From Caccovicinus sp964425595 (GTDB lineage Bacteria; Bacillota; Clostridia; Lachnospirales; Lachnospiraceae): a stretch of DNA of 32,636 nucleotides. Where the stretch lies: positions 1 through 32,636 of the forward strand of contig CAYRMW010000026.1 in NCBI GenBank assembly GCA_964425595.1, in the 5' to 3' direction. This document shows, one piece after another, positions 32,604-32,636 of this stretch. Each line of letters opens with the position of its first letter. Positions within the stretch are counted from its first letter, which is position 1. A program made the translations under genes and the position numbers. A model generated the notes under the pieces. The model did not search any database. It was not told where the DNA came from and saw nothing but the letters and a program-made list of their open reading frames with translations.

Positions 32604-32636
32604 TTCAATTCCCCTTTTATTTTGATCATTGATCGC

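Overview
The window is a gene-dense stretch of a bacterial chromosome, most likely from a GC-rich anaerobic member of the Clostridia, probably Lachnospiraceae. The evidence is gene order (nusB-xseA-xseB-ispA-dxs-tlyA-nadK-argR-recN; apt-relA-MBL-hemZ-hisS-aspS), HemZ, RNase Y, a recA operator of the Gram-positive LexA type, and the GGGtGRT/scaffold gene pair. These are inferences from gene content; no rRNA or tRNA gene is present to fix the taxon. Of 29 protein genes, 28 lie on the minus strand; only the GH105 hydrolase is on the plus strand.

Layout, read in the direction of transcription (right to left). (1) 32.6-23.8 kb: after a terminator for an unseen upstream gene, a strong extended -10 promoter opens an operon of nusB, exonuclease VII (xseA, xseB), isoprenoid precursor genes (ispA, dxs), tlyA, nadK, argR and recN. 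(2) 23.7-19.7 kb: glgA, a divergent PAP2/YuiD-type membrane protein, a non-coding spacer with degenerate 20-bp tandem repeats, then SOS-controlled recA overlapping recX. (3) 19.5-15.4 kb: rny with a consensus promoter and structured leader, proC, a Nudix ADP-ribose pyrophosphatase and xerD. (4) 15.2-11.7 kb: a pectin-catabolism locus made of a plus-strand GH105 hydrolase and, divergently, a 125-aa protein of unknown function with a strong promoter, then a GH28 polygalacturonase-like enzyme. It sits directly upstream of apt. (5) 11.7-1.7 kb: apt, relA (own consensus promoter), a terminator, then MBL hydrolase, hemZ, hisS, aspS and a MATE exporter ending at a strong terminator. (6) 1.5 kb to the left edge: a NifU/IscU-like scaffold gene followed by a GGGtGRT-family gene cut by the window edge.

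Most genes are housekeeping: transcription termination, DNA repair (recA, recX, recN, exonuclease VII), stringent response, tRNA charging, heme and isoprenoid synthesis, NAD(P) supply, arginine regulation and mRNA decay. The parts that are not routine are the scaffold/GGGtGRT pair of unknown biochemical role, the pectin locus with its orphan small protein, the tandem repeats upstream of recA, the structured rny leader, and the absence of the sporulation genes usually found next to recN and rny.
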